A DNA stretch of 64,000 nt from Bicyclus anynana (GCF_947172395.1 NC_069084.1:5333107-5397106), one strand, 5' to 3'; positions 41,044-52,490 are shown, counted from the first letter of the stretch. Numbers and translations are program-made. The notes: a model not told the origin generated them from the letters alone.

Positions 41044-41300
41044 ACGGCATCCGTAGCGCAGTAGCATGCGCAGTAGATCTACAAGGCGGAGGTCCTGGGT
41101 TCGATCCCCGGCTCAGCCGATTGAGGTTTTCTTAATTTGGTCCAGGTCTAGCTGGTGGGAGTAGTTACCACCCTACGACAAAGACGTACTGCCAAGCGTA
41201 CTGATAGGATGAGGTGTAGAAACCGAAAGGGGTATGGTATTCATCCTAGAGATAGTCAAGGACTAACTTGTAAGGAATATAACAAAAAAACAATGAGAAA
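41044..41300 (+). mobile_element. SINE family B with tRNA-like head
   Basis: The head has GTAGCGCAGTAGCATGCGCAG and GGTTCGATCCC. The body has GATTGAGGTTTTCTTAATT, GGTCCAGGTCTAGCTGG and GACTAACTTGTAAGGAAT. Internal deletions remove part of the body (CCTACGACAAAGACG joins a shortened middle). Confidence 0.85.
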
Positions 41301-41309
41301 AAAACTTAC

Positions 41310-42650
41310 TTTTGCATCGATAATAATACTTATTGGTAATGGATTCTTTAATAGTGATCATAAGGAATATATTTCAAATCAGTACTTACGGAAAATAAAC
41401 TAAAAGACGCACTTCTAGAGTCACACTTAACGTTTTAGCGGATGCCGTGGCAGTGTGCGATTAGAATACACAATCGTCATGAAATACCTTTCAATAGATT
41501 TGCGACTGTACAACTGAAATGTGTACCTTAGAGTACGATACACAAAGAAGAATTTTGTTTCTTTCGAAAGTAACAAATTGTTATGTCTATGAGTTGTCTA
41601 GACGAGACGTGTGTGCTTCCATTTGGTCTCACGCTTGAGATTGCTTAAGAGTCATTGCCACATCGACACGATGCGTGATTTAAAACTGTTTTTTTTTGCA
41701 AAGAAGAAGACGGGGTGTTTTTACGCCCTTCGACAAAGAGGAGTACTTTAATTTTGAACGCTATCAAAGTCTCAGTGTCTAACTGTGGCATTGTAACTCT
41801 TAAACGGGTATTCCTATTTTGATGCGATTTTTTTTTATTTGGAAGCTACTTTTCTAGCGATGGGTTCTGTTATTGTAAACTATGTGACCCCACAATCGGC
41901 AAGGAGAAATCTCAGAAACGTGACAAGCGACTGCAGGTAGGGGAATGGATTAGTAATAGCCTAACATAGATCGACTATTAATAATAAAGCCTTTTATTCC
42001 ATAGTCCTTAATTTTACATTACAAATTTTGTTAGTGTTTTATTGAAGATTTAACTTCTTATGGGAGGGTAAACCGGTTCGTAACGTAACGCGTTACGGCG
42101 CCACTCTGTCTGGTTTCCCTTTTTCTCACGTATACGTCAGCAGGTTATCACTTCTGTCGGGCGTTCGAAGACGCACACGTACTTTACAAATGTAGATACC
42201 TAATATCTAAAGATAACCTAAGTAAGAGTATTTAACTTCAATATAAATTATTTAGGATATAGGTCCCATGTTGGGTATATATATGAATATAAGCCTGCCC
42301 CAATCTTTTACACCTTTCCCTATCCTTGCCCTGGTCAATTCAATTTCGCTCTACCGTCGGCCATTAATGTCGTCTTTCTAAAAAAATACTTTGACGACAA
42401 TACTTATACAATTATAATTATATTATAATTATAATACAATAAAGCAAAACACAAATACCATTATCGTTCCAAATCAAAATTAATTTTGATACCTACATTC
42501 TAAATGTTAGCACCGTGGCATCTGTTCTAATAAAGTAGGAAATTAGGCTAATAGGGTCGTGACACTTTGGCGATTGAATTATTCTTGAAATATTAGAGGA
42601 TTATGTGGGATTATGGAAAGTTAATTTGAAACAAGGCATTTATTTATGTT
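41310..42650. other. Unannotated stretch
   Basis: No gene was recognised. The part at 41690-41880 (GTGTTTTTACGCCC, TAACTGTGGCATTGTAACTC, TTTTGATGCGA) reads like the end of a diverged lepidopteran repeat, but I found no second copy in this window. A GTAACGCGTTAC palindrome lies at about 42085. Confidence 0.4.
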
Positions 42651-42656
42651 ATAATT

Positions 42657-42950
42657 TGCACGGTGGATTTACAAGACGAGGTTTGATCCCCGGCTAGGCC
42701 GATTGAGGTTTTCTTAATTGGTCCAGGTCTGGCTGGTGGGAGGCATCGGCTGTGGCTAGTCACCACCCTACCGACACAGAAGTACCGTCAAGCGGTAGCG
42801 TCCTGGTACGTGTAGAAAACGAAACGGATGTGGATTTTCATCCTCCTCCTAACATCTTACACTTTCATCTTAGATTGCATCATCACTTACCATCAGGTGA
42901 GATTGTAGTCAAGGGCTAACTTGTAAAGAATAAAAAAAAACTAAACCACA
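42657..42950 (+). mobile_element. SINE family B, near full length
   Basis: GCACGGTGGATTTACAAGACG (head, partly deleted), GTTTGATCCCC (B box), GGTCCAGGTCTGGCTGG, GCATCATCACTTACCATCAG and GGCTAACTTGTAAAGAATA with an A tail are all in order. Confidence 0.85.
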
Positions 42951-42959
42951 AACTAAAGT

Positions 42960-43600
42960 TTATAGTTTAAGTTTATTGTAGAGAGGTTTACCTCTCCACA
43001 ATATTAGTATTGAGTAAAGTATTGACTAATATTAGTATTGAGTATAGATAATAATCTTAGCCTATTACCTTTTTAATGTAAATGTGAGAATAAATCCATG
43101 TTACCTTTTACGTAAGATTAAAATCGCAAGATAAATTGCTCCCGCGGAGTGATTCATAAACAAAAACGAAAACAATTCACTTTCACATTTCCTCCTCAAA
43201 TAAATCTTACGAAAACACATCGTCGAGATTTATTTGGCCCATTTAATAAAACACCTTACGCTAAAACCTACGGTTGAAACACTTTATAGGCCATCTGGAA
43301 GGTTTCCTTTCACCTAATGAAGCATACGTCACTTGAGGCTGAAGAGTGCTGATGTGACACGACTTGGGCCCTTAATAGGCAATATGGGACGAAAAAAAAC
43401 TTTCTCGAGAACTGCGGTGGCCGATTCAAGCTGAAAGATAAAACTGTGTTAGCTTGAGATTCGTATGAAAGTGGACATTTTGATTTTACAGAGGAATGTA
43501 AGCATTTAAAGTCCGGCCGCTCAGAGATTGCGTTTCTGACACTTGTCAATGTCACCTTTTTATATTTGTTACTTAATTAATTGTTACTTAATTAATAAAA
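42960..43600. other. Unannotated stretch
   Basis: No gene was recognised. GAGGTTTACCTC at 42983-42994 is a 12-base palindrome. Confidence 0.45.
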
Positions 43601-43940
43601 GAGCAGTGATAGCCCATTGGACATGAACTCTGTCTTTTGGTATTGGAGACAGAGTTCATGTCCAATGGTGTGGGTGGGTTCGAATCCGGTCCGGGGCATG
43701 CACCTCCAACTTTTCAGTTGTGTGCATTTTAAGAAATTAAATATCACGTGTCTCAAAACGGTGAAGGAAAACAACGTGAGGAAATCTGCATACCAGAGAC
43801 TTTTCTTAATTCTCTGCGTGTGTGAAGTTTGCCAATCCGCATTGGGCCCGCGTGGTGGACTAAGGCCTGACCTCTCTCATTCGTAGAGGAGACTCGAGCT
43901 CAGCAGTGAGCCGAATATGGGTTGATAACGATGACGACGA
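43601..43940 (+). mobile_element. SINE family A, full length, with hairpin in the head
   Basis: All blocks from AGTGATAGCCCATTGG to AATATGGGTTGATAACG are present, including a perfect GGTTCGAATCC B box at 43678-43688. The segment between A- and B-box regions carries a 22-bp inverted duplication (see 43614-43668). Confidence 0.9.
43614..43668. repeat. Perfect 22-bp hairpin inside a SINE head
   Basis: CCATTGGACATGAACTCTG then TCT (43614-43635) pairs perfectly with 43647-43668 across the 11-base loop TTTGGTATTGG. Confidence 0.95.
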
Positions 43941-43944
43941 CTTA

Positions 43945-44930
43945 ATTAATTGTTAATAATTTTAGCCCATAATTAATTCGTTTATTATAAAGTTGTCATA
44001 ATTATTTAATTTTTAATGTTACTACACGTTATTAAGGTTAATAAACGATATTTAATTTTCTCATTGACATTAAAACGCAATCTCTGAGCGTCCGGACTTT
44101 AATAAAACTTGTTTTTATATGCAATCGTCTTAATCACTTAGACGTTGTGCGTTATATTATGTAGTCGTTTATTTAGTGAGCTTATATGTGATGCACTATG
44201 GTAAGGCTTAATTTAATTGTGTTTTTTGTTGAATAAGAAAATAAATAAATAATATAAATAAATAAATATGTGACAGAGTTAGTATGATGTATGCGGCACT
44301 GTGATTTAGTCTGAAGGGTACGTTAGCCAGTGAGCTTATGCACAATTACAAAGGTGCTGTGGTCTGAAGGATAAGGTTGTTGGATAATTACAGACTTCAC
44401 ATTTGCTTCAAGTTGACTGGCACCAGTTGCTGTGTAAAACGCATCGCTAGCGAGTTTGATATGCAAGATTGATGTACGCCATGGCTTTTTGGGTATCTGC
44501 TTGTTCCGTTAACATGATCGTAATTATATATCTGGTGCCTTATTTAAATTGAAATTTAGCGGTCAGGTGCAGAGAACTCTCAAAATATATCTCGTACATT
44601 CTATATCTTGTAAAAACTTTTCAAATTTTAAATAATTAGTCCATTCTTTAATACCTATTCACTTCCCTTGATCGATTGGAATGGATATCATTTCGTCCAC
44701 TGCCTTTCTGGTACACGTCTGGGTATCAGAAAGATATACAGAAAGGTATACTTATAGAGAGATCTTTGATATTTGCAGATGCCCAGAAAATCAACTTCGG
44801 ACTGTTACTGAGAATTTTTCAGATATAGTTATAGTTTAACTGAACCACATGATAATAAGCCACATAGGCTAATCATTGAACTAAGAAGGCATCCAGCGAG
44901 GTCCTATGGTTACTTGTAACTCGATCCAGT
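43945..44930. other. Unannotated stretch
   Basis: AT-rich with no recognised gene. AATAAATAAATAATATAAATA near 44240 is a short tetramer-like run. Confidence 0.45.
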
Positions 44931-44938
44931 GGTTATAC

Positions 44939-45471
44939 CAGGGGCGTAGCTACCGTATCAATGATACGGGGCCCCCGGTTATCAGGGGCTCCTTACGTGT
45001 GAAAGCGAAAGTTGGCAAAATGTAATCCACTTAATCTGGTGCTTCTCGGAAAAAAAAATATATAAAACTGCCTAGATATAGAGTTTCACTTCAGAAATGA
45101 CAAAAGTCAAAAAAAGGATTATTTTTTTCCCGGGTTAAGCGTGCAGCCTAAAAACGGATACATCCTACATAGGTTTAGTCCTGTCATATCTGTACTAATA
45201 TTATAAAGCTGAAGAGTTTGCTTGTTTGATTGAACGCCTTAATCACAGGATCTACTGGTCTGATTTGAAAAATTCTTTCAGTGTTAGATAGCCCATTTAT
45301 CAAGAAAGGCAGACATTTTTTTCCCCTAATTCCAACGGGAACGGGGACTGGCGTTTACTAGTTTATTATAAGCAAGCATTTTTGTTTCTTTTGTGACAAA
45401 TGTTTACTTATACTCTGGGGACCCCCAACTAATTTTGATACAGGGCCCCTTCAAGGCACGCTACGCCACTG
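44939..45471 (+). mobile_element. hAT-type non-autonomous element with perfect 8-bp target duplication
   Basis: Ends CAGGGGCGTAGCTA and GCTACGCCACTG are the terminal inverted repeats of a hAT-like type. GGTTATAC is found on both sides (44931-44938 and 45472-45479). No transposase is present. A Helitron-like H1 repeat is inserted at 45193-45361. A relative without this insert is at 31541-31828. Confidence 0.9.
45193..45361 (+). mobile_element. Helitron-like repeat H1 nested in the hAT element
   Basis: TACTAATATTATAAAGCTGAA, TCTACTGGTCTGATTTGA and a shortened end (GGAACGGGGACTGGCG, then TTTACTAGT). Comparison with the insert-free relative places the junctions at an AT-rich site without an obvious target duplication. 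Confidence 0.75.
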
Positions 45472-45479
45472 GGTTATAC

Positions 45480-46130
45480 AGAGGGGTCGACGCATGCGGT
45501 ATACTTACTAGGTACACGTTCTCCTAGTCTTGTACGGAAGGCTTTCAAGATAATAATATTACTAATCCTTCCGCTCCCCGTACATCATTTTAAGCTTTAG
45601 ACGGGTCAAAGTTTAATTATTTAAGTTGGGACGGTACATTCCGTGTACGGGGAATTAATCTACGCAACATAAATATGAAGATAAATAATTACAAAGAGAG
45701 CAGCCATTTTGATTGTTGAACTCTTGTTATTAATTAATGTGTAGAGAATATTATTATTTAACTCATATTAATAAATAATTAATGAGTAGAGATTTTGATT
45801 GTTAAAGTCATATGAATAATTAACGAGCTACTAGCTACTTTGTGTTAAGATTTTGTTACATTAGACGCAGTCTTTGTCACAACACCCGAATCTGACTATA
45901 TATACCTATAATAATCGTCATCATCATCATCATCATCATCATCATCAGCATCATCAGCACTGTACAAGTAGGAATGCCGACGAAACATAAGAAATATAAA
46001 TAAATACAAGCTAAAGTATCGTGGTCACGCCAACAATAATTATGAATGAAGAAAGATCGTGTATAAACTTCAAAATTTTCAGTAGCATTCTAGTTACGAT
46101 GTTAATGATTAGCCTTTAATTTTATCTAAC
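45480..46130. other. Unannotated stretch with a CAT microsatellite
   Basis: A CAT run (ATCATCATCATCATCATCAT and on, about 45909-45958) is the only clear feature. No gene was found. Confidence 0.55.
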
Positions 46131-46135
46131 TATAA

Positions 46136-46375
46136 GGCCTCATTCGCACAAAGGGTTTTACAAAGACGTTAAAAAAGCGTTCAAATATAGCAAATGCATT
46201 CCCAAGAATATATTCACACGACAGCGTTTATAAAACATGATACTTTTTTATCGAGCAGTGTTGCATTTTCAATTTTGGGCTTTGAAAATAGATGTTCTTT
46301 TAACTTCATACTAATTACGCTACGCCAACGCTGAGTTTTAATGCATCGCTTTTTTAACACTCGTGCGAATGAGGA
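46136..46375 (+). mobile_element. Terminal-inverted-repeat MITE
   Basis: GGCCTCATTCGCAC at the left matches the complement of GTGCGAATGAGGAC at the right. A second matching pair (GTTAAAAAAGCG and CGCTTTTTTAAC) lies just inside. The centre contains AATTACGCTACGCCAACGC. Length is 240 bp with no coding capacity. Confidence 0.7.
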
Positions 46376-46379
46376 CTAA

Positions 46380-46900
46380 ACCATAATATCGTTCCACATA
46401 TGAGGCGTGGATTGGAATAGTCAAAGACGTTGATTTATATCGTATTTGAACCCTTAGTAGCGTTTAATCTGCTCTGTGAACCTTCACCCGAAACTGTCGG
46501 CACCAAAACATCCCTAAACTTCAACAGAATGGCTGTGTATTATCATTATCCCGAACGCAATTACAATATCCTACGGTTCCAGCCCCCTGGCGTATTGTTG
46601 CCTACTTTTTTTGTCGGTCATCCTATTTAAGGGCATGCCTTGTTTTTTTTGGTTTCGAAGGTTCTATTTATGTAAAAATATAAGGTAAAACGTACAATAA
46701 AATGAACCAGTTTGCTGTCTTTGTGAAACAATACTAATAATATTTTATAAAAACTTCAATTTGGTATAGTAGGTGCCTGATCCATTTTTAGGGTTCTGGT
46801 GTCCACATGGAACGCTTATAGTTTATAGTTACCCACTGCACCACTCGACCGTCGACTGCTAAGGAGTCATTTACCCAATTCATCACATGAGGCTGGAATA
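46380..46900. other. Unannotated stretch
   Basis: The 66-codon frame at 46430-46630 is not recognisable. Confidence 0.4.
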
Positions 46901-46907
46901 ACCAAGC

Positions 46908-47312
46908 GATCATCATCATCATCATATCAGCCGATGGACGTCTACTGCAGAACATAGGCATTTTGTAGGGACTTCCAAACATCACGATACTGAGCCACCT
47001 GCATCCAGCGAATCTCTGCGACTCGCTTGATGTCGGGGCCAGGTGGGGGGTCGACCAACACTACGCTTTCTAGTGCGGGGTCGCCATTTCAGCACTTTGG
47101 GATCCATCGGCTCTTCATACTATGCCCCGGTCACTGCCACTTCTGCTTCGCAACTCGTTGAGCTATGTAAGTGACATGGTTCTTCTGCGGATTTCTTCAT
47201 TTCTGATTCGATCACGCAGAGATACTCCTAACATAGCTCGTTCTTGCCAGTTGTGTGACTCTGAGCCTTCTTATGAGGCCCATAGTTGGCGACCAAGTCT
47301 CGGAACCAAGCG
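46908..47312 (-). mobile_element. RTE-type LINE 3' end, longest copy in window
   Basis: From an ATCATCATCATCAT tail, the plus strand shows GCCGATGGACGTCTACTGCAG, GGGTCGCCATTTCAGCACTT, GCCACTTCTGCTTCGCAAC and GATTCGATCACGCAGAG then GATACTCC. The minus strand encodes the C-terminal part of an RTE-like ORF, with frame breaks. Plus-strand frames over it are shadows. Confidence 0.75.
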
Positions 47313-47319
47313 ATATCTT

Positions 47320-48350
47320 GATCAAAATTGAAAAAAAAGATAACTGGACAACCGTGTGGTCAAAATAAAAAAATAAGGAAAATTAGACGCAGATGTAAAA
47401 TAAATTTAGCTTTCAGCTTTCAGCATAACAGGTTGAGATGAAAATGTCACTTAAATTTGTGAGAGTAACGCGCAGTGGGAACATTTGAGCTTCCGCCGCT
47501 TACTGCAAATTTCTCTTAGAGCGAACATTTGCAAATTGTATGTTGTAAGGATATGAATTTATTTTGTAAAATGTTCGTAAATGCGCTCCGTTCTAATTCC
47601 TTCATCAGAGACGGTGCATGGCAGAAATTCGCAATGGATTTGAGTTATTTCATCTGATTGGGTTTATGATAAAAATTGGATCAACTACTGTTCTATTATT
47701 CATGTGTATTTGTAGATATATTTCAAAGAACAATAACTGAAAAAATACTGTAAAATAAGGAATCAATAAAAACACAAAAAGTTACTCAATGATGGGTCCC
47801 ATGGACCCGCACGAACACCAATACTCAGCTTTGTAGTACCTAGCGAGCGAAGCACATTCGTTCTCCTCAACATGCTTCGGCATATTTTCGGAATGTACCT
47901 AGAAGCGGTACGCGCTGAGGCTCACGTCGTGTTTTTTTCACACATTCAAATATTTAACACGGGTCCAATGTACCCACGAATTCAGTTAAGTGTTAAGTTG
48001 TACCACGCCTCAACAATTTTTCCAGTGATCACTATAAGGCCATATTATGGTTATTAGCTAAGATTTTAAATTAAACTATGTTATAAAACTCACACTTTGC
48101 TGTGAAACTGAACAAAAGAAAAAAGGTTATGCGAAAAAAGAAACAGATCACACGCCTGTAATGTGTGTGGGTATAATAATTACGAGTATGAGCAACACAA
48201 AGTGGTCAGTCGTGTATCAGCCGCCAACGAGAGCGGACATCCCTAGTACTAGTGAAACTCTAATACAATGCAATTAGGTACTCCTTATTCCAAAGTCGAG
48301 ATTCACGTGCATTATGGACGTTCCACAACTTCTATAATGAAACATATTAT
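47320..48350. other. Unannotated stretch
   Basis: No gene or repeat was recognised. Confidence 0.45.
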
Positions 48351-48352
48351 CT

Positions 48353-48697
48353 ACTATATAAAAATAAGTCGGGTTTTCCTTCCTGACGCTATAACTCCAG
48401 AACGCACGAACCAATTTCCACGGTTTTGCATTCGTTGGAAAGGTCTCAGGCTCCGTGAGGTTTATAGCAAAGAAAATTCAGGAAAAATTTCAACGTAAGG
48501 TAGAGGTAGGGTAGGGTACGGGTAGGGTAGGGGTAGGGTAGGGGTGGGGTAGGGGTAGGGTAGGGGTAGGGTAGGGGTAGGGTAGGGGTAGGGTAGGGGT
48601 AGGGTAGGGTAGAGGTAGGGTAGGGGTAGGGTAGGGTAGAGGTATTTGAAAGTTTACATCGAGTTTCACGCGAACGAAGTCGCGGGCATCCGCTAGT
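48353..48697 (+). mobile_element. H2 Helitron-like repeat with an internal G-rich minisatellite
   Basis: ATAAGTCGGGTTTTCCTTCC, CCAATTTCCACGGTTTTGC and GGTCTCAGGCTCCGTGAGG lead into a GGTAGGGTAGG array. The 3' end is TACATCGAGTTTCACGCG, then GCATCCGCTAGT, the H2 terminus. Confidence 0.65.
48495..48644 (+). repeat. G-rich minisatellite (GGGTAGGGGTA unit)
   Basis: About 150 bp of an 11-base unit GGGTAGGGGTA with GGGTAGGGTAGA variants. All G runs are on the plus strand in groups of 3-4 separated by TA, which satisfies the usual G-quadruplex pattern many times over. Confidence 0.95.
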
Positions 48698-48699
48698 TA

Positions 48700-49080
48700 A
48701 GTTATGTAAATGTTGCTTGAACTTATTGTTAACTCTTTAAGTTATTACAAAGTTCAATAACAGAACATTAAGAATCTTAACTGTAATCCTCTTAGCTATT
48801 TAGGTTGGTAATTTTATGAAGATCGTAATTAAAATATCAAGGCAACGTGGGTTGATGCCCTGTCATTAACATCTGTAAGGGATCAGAAACTTGATTGTCT
48901 TATTGCAAATGATCACAAGGTTTGAGTAACTTGTAATATTGTGGTCTATAACAACAAAGGGAAGTTGATATTAATTAAAATGTTAATTATTTATATTGAT
49001 TTTACTACCTAACTTGAAAGTAAACTAAAGATCAAAATTTTAATAAAAAAAAATCAAACAATTTCCAACTCAAAAATTAA
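48700..49080. other. Unannotated AT-rich stretch
   Basis: I recognise nothing here. Confidence 0.4.
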
Positions 49081-49084
49081 CCCA

Positions 49085-49330
49085 AACTAAAAAGCAAAAA
49101 ATAACATCTTACCTATGCTATGCATACCTTCTGTTCAGTTTGAAGGCGGTGCCAAGCCAGTGGTGTTTAAATTCAAGCTGTTTAAATTACAAAATTTCTG
49201 TGGTTCTTTCTGAAACGGCTTTAATTTAAACACGACACTAGATTGGCACCGCCTTCAAACTGATCAGAAGGTAGCACATAGATAAGACGTTAATTTTTGC
49301 CTTGTAAACAAAAAAAGAATCTTCAAAATC
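49085..49330 (+). mobile_element. MITE family M, copy 4
   Basis: AAAAAGCAAAAAATAACATC, TTTGAAGGCGGTGCCAAG and its complement GGCACCGCCTTCAAACTGATC define the internal inverted repeat of this family. The AACCGACTTC terminus is eroded at both ends. Confidence 0.65.
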
Positions 49331-49335
49331 GGTCC

Positions 49336-49545
49336 ATAAATGATGGGGTCCCAAGGTGCTGGAATGGCGACCCCACATTAGATAGCGCAGTGTTGGTCGT
49401 CTAGGTGGATTGAGGTCATCAAGCGGGTTGCAGGAAGCCGCTGGATACTCGCGGTTCGAGACCGTTTTCTTTGGCAGTCCATGCAAGAGGTCTATGTCCA
49501 GCAGTAGACGTCTATCGCCTGTTAATGATGAATGATGAGATAGTC
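49336..49545 (+). mobile_element. RTE-type LINE 3' end, plus strand
   Basis: GGGGTCCCAAGGTGCTGGAAT, CGACCCCACATTAGATAGCG, GGTCATCAAGCGGGTTGC and GTCCAGCAGTAGACGTC lead to a GATGAATGATGA tail. Frames are broken. Confidence 0.7.
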
Positions 49546-49549
49546 AAAT

Positions 49550-49930
49550 CGCATACACTCGTATCTATCGATTTTCGATAAAACTACCTAAAAAGTATAT
49601 GGAAATAAAGACAGGTCTTTGTCAACATAAAATATACGTACTGTTAAAGAAATTTCTATCCACTGTAACCGCCCGGCTGCAATGTGCTAAGGTTTTGCTT
49701 TGAAAATGAAATAGATTTTAAATCCCCTTCAAGCGCTTCATCTTCTGAGAGCTGGCACTTACTTTGACAGATTGAGTTGCATTCTTGTGAACTATTTATA
49801 CTTACAAATAGTTTTCAAGAAGAATTTCACGCTTTCTGCGCGAATTTTAGCTAATAGAAACAGTGTTTTAGTTTCTGGCATTTCGTGACGTTTTTCAAAG
49901 GCTGAAATTGTCTAAGCTTTAAGTGTAAGT
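49550..49930. other. Unannotated stretch
   Basis: I recognise nothing here. Confidence 0.4.
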
Positions 49931-49937
49931 AGATTCT

Positions 49938-50148
49938 TTTCAAGTTAGCCCTTGACTACAATCTTATCTGATGATAAATAAGCGATGATGCAATTTAAGG
50001 TGGAAGCAGGCTAACTTGCTAGGAGGAAGATAAAAATTTCACACATCTTTCGGTGTCTTCGACACTCACTTGTTGGTGCGTCTTTGCCGGTAGTTATCAC
50101 CCATAACTAGCGACGGTCGAAGCCTCCCAACCAGCCAATTTTGAGCTT
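49938..50148 (-). mobile_element. SINE family B body, minus strand, diverged
   Basis: TTAGCCCTTGACTACAATC, GCGATGATGCAATTTAAGG, GTGCGTCTTTGCCGGTAG and CGAAGCCTCCCAACCAGCC follow in reverse order. The head is missing. Confidence 0.7.
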
Positions 50149-50149
50149 T

Positions 50150-50880
50150 CATAAAATGAGGTATATCTGGCCCACGCAGGCTCTTAGTCCATAAAAGGCA
50201 GAAAAATTGGTGTAATCAATGGAATGTCTACGTCATTTTATTCGGCAGACGCCGGCTAGGATACGGGGTTAATTTTTTAAATCGGTTCATTACTTTCATA
50301 AAAATTTTAATAGCAAAGTTAAAGTGGTTTTGGTCTCGACATACTCTTGTCTGCCAGGTCGAGGTCCTGCCGGCCAATTCACAACGTTGACATATTTTAG
50401 CCTACTATTTTAATTAACAATAAATTAATAACAGCCGCCTCTTTCGTATTCCGTAAAACCCATTGTTAACAAAAATCACCATGTCAACTGGGCAATCGCA
50501 GTGGCAACTGGGCAATCATTTACCTACTCTATGGTATACTACTGGCTACACGAATGATTGTTAATAGGCACCAGATGCCAGTTAGCTTTTATAGTATGAA
50601 GTAGGTCTGGCACTCGCCATAACACATTACAAAATTGTAGCCGGGGTATTGTCATTATCAACAAACCATTTCCAATATCTCGTTTGATGTCACAGGCATT
50701 TTCAGAACTCGAAATGTTTTTCAAATAGCTGTAGGAGCAGGGAATGTTTACTCTTTGACCCAATTTCGTTGGGTTATTAATTTTACTTGACAATAAGAGT
50801 TATTAATTTCAGTTGTGCCTTTCAAAGGACTTCATTTTGTATTCATTAAAGGGTCTCCAACACATTTGCTGGTATTTTTG
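50150..50880. other. Unannotated stretch
   Basis: The 84-codon minus frame at 50539-50793 has no recognisable similarity. Confidence 0.45.
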
Positions 50881-50883
50881 AAT

Positions 50884-50990
50884 AAAGGTGAATGCCCACC
50901 GGCCAATACAACTTCGGCCCCTGGTACCCAAGTATACCTCCGTATAAAAGTATATGGAGATGATAATATACTCAGAGGCACAATTATCCC
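50884..50990 (-). repeat. Interspersed repeat family S, copy 2
   Basis: The plus strand reads AGGTGAATGCCCACCGGCC, CCCCTGGTACCCAAGTATACC and AGTATATGGAGATGATAATA, the complement of the copy at 3590-3735. Confidence 0.6.
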
Positions 50991-50999
50991 ATAGTGACA

Positions 51000-52100
51000 G
51001 TAAACATATTAATATGGGCAATTTCCTTAACTTATTTCAATTATTTTGAATCCAACACAAAATTACTGAAAATGAAATGGTACAAATCTGGAATATACCT
51101 ACTCTTTTAAACAAAAAATAGTTTTCAAAATTTTTTAGTTTAAGTTTAAGTTTTTAGTTTTAATTACATAATATTATAATATAAAAAGGAGGGTATTTGT
51201 TAATAACAAACCTTTTTAAAAAAAGACCTGCTGAAAATCAGCGCTACGTTTCCTAATTCAAATGGTCACGTAGCATTATGTTTAGCTTGGGCCATTTTCT
51301 GGGTTATGCCATCGCAGGGTATTGTCCTGAATGTCATGGTGTACCTACTGGAGATATTGTGATGTGTGGCATAATTTTGGAATAAATGCATTTTTCTTTC
51401 TTTCTTTTATGTCGGATAAGCATACAAATCTTTCCCCTTTATAATATTAGTGTAGTTTCTAAACCCTACGTTATAATTGTTACTGTACAGGTCCTTAACA
51501 AGGCGTGGTTAACGCACAACGTAATATTATCGCTATTTTGAAATTTCTCAGAATTCATTTCGCAGGGGACATATCCAATTACTTTGCTGCTTTGATCCCT
51601 TTACGTGAGTGTATTGATTTAACACGACAAGTTTACTAGTTACAGTTTATTACTTCAATTGCCGTTTGTCAAAAGGGGCAATTTGTATTCATTCAAAAGC
51701 TTACACATTTGACTGTATAGTATACGTGCAAGTGCAAACCAAAGGTCGTCTTTATATAATTAGTCAAGTTAAGGGATACTGTAAATGCCCCTTACGATCC
51801 CTTGTGGGAGATTTTAGCAAAATACTTGACGAATTGCTTAGGTACGTGATCGTTACGGTAATATCCGCTTGTTGGTGTTGGGAAAAGTTTAGATTGCTCC
51901 TGAGAGCTACTGTTGAGACTGTACTGGTTATTAGATTACTGAAACTGAAATTTGGTAATGCTTCAGGAATTGTATTACAGAAATGTTATAATAATTTCTT
52001 AGTTTATATTATAGTTCATTTGATGGCACATAACGGCATTACATATAATTAATACTATGACAAGAAAATATTAAAATTTTTATTATAAGATTTTATAACA
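51000..52100. other. Unannotated stretch with a possible LINE tail
   Basis: GGAATAAATGCATTTTTCTTTC then TTTCTTTC at about 51380-51410 looks like a plus-strand LINE terminus with a TTTC tail. The 128-codon frame at 51666-52052 starts at TTG, has no recognisable domain, and I do not regard it as a gene. Confidence 0.4.
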
Positions 52101-52108
52101 ATTTAAAT

Positions 52109-52490
52109 CCTGCTAATATTACAAACGCGAAAATTTGCATTGATGTTTGTTTGGATGTTTGTTACTCTTTAACGCCGCTACCACTGAAGCGATTTGGCTG
52201 AAATTTGGAATGTAAATAGATTTTACTCTGGATTAACACTTATGCTATGCTTTTTATCCCGCAAAAATCCATGGTTTCCCAAGATTTGCGAAAACTGATG
52301 ATTTTGATGTTAAGAATGTTTGTTACCCTTTTACGCCTCGACTACCGACCTGGACCGAATTAGCTGGAATTTGGTAATAAGATATATTATAGCCTGGATT
52401 AACACATAGGCTGCTTTTTATCCTGGAAAAATCCGTGGTATTTGTTACAAACTAAATTCCACGCGGACGAAATCGCGGGCGTTCGCTAGT
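52109..52490 (+). mobile_element. Two H2 Helitron-like repeats in tandem
   Basis: The first copy (CCTGCTAATATTACAAACG, CGATTTGGCTGAAATTTGG, CATGGTTTCCC) is cut off and followed at about 52317 by the same segment again (GAATGTTTGTTACCC, TTAGCTGGAATTTGG) ending GAAATCGCGGGCGTTCGCTAGT. Confidence 0.7.

Noticed and set aside
47122..47331. 69-codon plus-strand ORF
   Set aside because: It is antisense to the RTE-type LINE coding remnant.
48495..48644. Interstitial telomere repeat
   Set aside because: The insect telomere unit is TTAGG, whereas this unit is GGGTAGGGGTA and lies inside an H2 element.
51666..52052. 128-codon ORF as a host gene
   Set aside because: It begins at TTG, shows no domain or signal, and lies in AT-rich DNA without splice or promoter context.
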